Assembly: GCA_020247545.1 (NCBI GenBank)
Contig: JADCIX010000059.1
Location: 1-54,623, forward strand
Reading direction: 5' to 3'
Length of the DNA stretch: 54,623 nucleotides
Source of the DNA: Rhodocyclaceae bacterium
GTDB lineage: Bacteria; Pseudomonadota; Gammaproteobacteria; Burkholderiales; Usitatibacteraceae
Part shown: one piece after another, positions 53,964-54,623 of the stretch
Position numbering within the stretch: the first letter of the stretch is position 1
How the letters are laid out: every line of letters starts with the position of its first letter
Notes under the pieces: generated by a model
The model's database searches: none
What the model was told of the DNA's origin: nothing
What the model saw: the letters and a program-made list of their open reading frames with translations, nothing else
Translations under genes and position numbers: made by a program

Positions 53964-54281
53964 ATGTCGATGATTGACAATTTCGAAGCGATGCTTGCGG
54001 CCGGCAAAGATACGGCACTGCTCCGGTTTTCACTTGGCAATGCGTACCTGATGGCGGGTGATGCGGTATCCGCCTCGCCACATTTACAAGCCGCTGTTGT
54101 ACAGGACCCCCAATACTCCGCGGCTTGGAAACTCCTCGGCAAGGCGTTGACCGCGACCGGGGAAACAACCGCTGCGGTAAACGCCTATACCAAGGGTATA
54201 TCAGCGGCCGAAGCGAAGGGTGATAAACAAGCGGCCAAGGAAATGTCGGTATTCCTGAATCGTTTACAACGACCTCTATGA
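53964..54281 (+). CDS. Small tetratricopeptide-repeat protein
   Basis: A 105-residue protein with two TPR-like helical repeats (LLRFSLGNAYLMAGDAVSAS... and AAWKLLGKALTATGETTAAV...). No signal peptide or catalytic motif is visible. It is a probable protein-interaction module of unknown partner. A second ATG two codons downstream is possible. It is divergent from the peptide transporter operon. Confidence 0.85.
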   Translation: MSMIDNFEAMLAAGKDTALLRFSLGNAYLMAGDAVSASPHLQAAVVQDPQYSAAWKLLGKALTATGETTAAVNAYTKGISAAEAKGDKQAAKEMSVFLNRLQRPL

Positions 54282-54403
54282 CGCCAAACGCTCGGCAGGA
54301 GCTGATAAAAAAATGTGGCGGGATAACCCCGGCGTATGACGACAGCTTTCCACTCGTTGATGCAATTGAAGGCCCGTACAATGTGGCCAGAAGATTCTAT
54401 GGT

Positions 54404-54623
54404 TTATGTCAACGCATTTTTGAAGCGCGTTGGCTCGAATTCACGGTTGTGGGTATACATCGACCAGGCGATACGAGCCAGTCGTCGTGCGATCACAACG
54501 AGGGACGCCGTACTTGAGAGCCCTTTCGCCCTGTAGTGCTCGTAGATTGGCTTCCAGGTCTTGGTCTTTTTCGCTGACATGGCAGCGACGTACAGTAGCC
54601 GACGAAGTTCAGATGGTCCTCGC
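54404..54623 (-). CDS. IS110-family transposase, C-terminal part
   Basis: Reading leftward from the window edge, 73 codons encode the end of an IS110/IS116/IS902-type transposase: GPSELRRLLYVAAMSAKK, WKPIYEHYRAKGLS and VVIARRLARIAWSMY, ending ...NALT and a TAA at 54404-54406. The first part is the C-terminal domain with LRR-LLYVAA typical of the family; the serine nucleophile lies near it. The rest of the gene is outside the window. The 122 bases between this stop and the TPR gene presumably hold the element's end. Confidence 0.85.
   Translation of the reverse strand, partial: RGPSELRRLLYVAAMSAKKTKTWKPIYEHYRAKGLSSTASLVVIARRLARIAWSMYTHNREFEPTRFKNALT

Overview
The window looks like chromosome from a betaproteobacterium. 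The clearest sign is the block lysM-protein / def-fmt-rsmB-DUF4390-ntrY-ntrX next to dprA and a large topoisomerase III. Others are the proteobacterial-type gshA-gshB pair, mpl, an unlinked groES-groEL with a CIRCE operator, and an MHS-type transporter beside a TctD/TctE-like two-component system. I cannot assign a genus from sequence alone.

Layout. 1-1859 is an accessory-looking stretch: the first codons of a leftward gene, then a two-gene unit made of a secreted glycine-rich protein and an 86-residue three-helix membrane protein. 1860-5726 carries glutathione synthesis (gshB, gshA, leftward) and murein recycling (mpl, rightward). 6081-9657 has a Crp/Fnr regulator and the groES-groEL operon. 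9720-16792 holds a receiver-Ser/Thr kinase fusion, ada, a ComEA-like HhH protein, and a response regulator/histidine kinase pair followed by an MFS carrier with a possible attenuator. 17140-19599 holds tRNA-Phe, NADP-isocitrate dehydrogenase and a periplasmic redoxin. 19603-28397 is a long leftward run: a second Crp/Fnr protein, an alpha/beta hydrolase, a 2Fe-2S ferredoxin, a VanZ protein, a gamma-carbonic anhydrase and two tandem paralogous LytS/LytTR sensor-regulator pairs. 28398-29913 has no convincing gene. 29914-38568 is leftward again: sodium/solute symporter, ubiB, topoisomerase III, dprA and a LysM protein. 38851-46121 is the rightward def-fmt-rsmB-DUF4390-ntrY-ntrX operon. 46152-53853 is a leftward peptide ABC transporter operon that also encodes an N-formylglutamate amidohydrolase-like enzyme with a polyhistidine tail and a zinc deacylase. 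The right edge has a small TPR protein and the end of an IS110-family transposase.

How the genes fit together. The dpp-like operon reads as uptake plus hydrolysis of peptides or N-acyl amino acids. The TctDE-like pair probably controls the adjacent MHS carrier. NtrY and NtrX both show altered catalytic motifs, so this pair may signal unconventionally.

The most unusual items are: (1) the secreted Gly-rich/three-helix pair separated by a perfect 13-bp GAAA-loop hairpin; (2) a 246-bp fold-back element with 20-bp inverted ends that supplies the last codons of dprA and sits where smg is normally found; (3) a 22-bp dyad repeat placed after both groES and groEL; (4) a histidine kinase with a multi-helix membrane domain after its catalytic domain; (5) the polyhistidine-tailed hydrolase; (6) an NtrX with degenerate Walker motifs. 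All of this was read by eye. No database or folding search was run.
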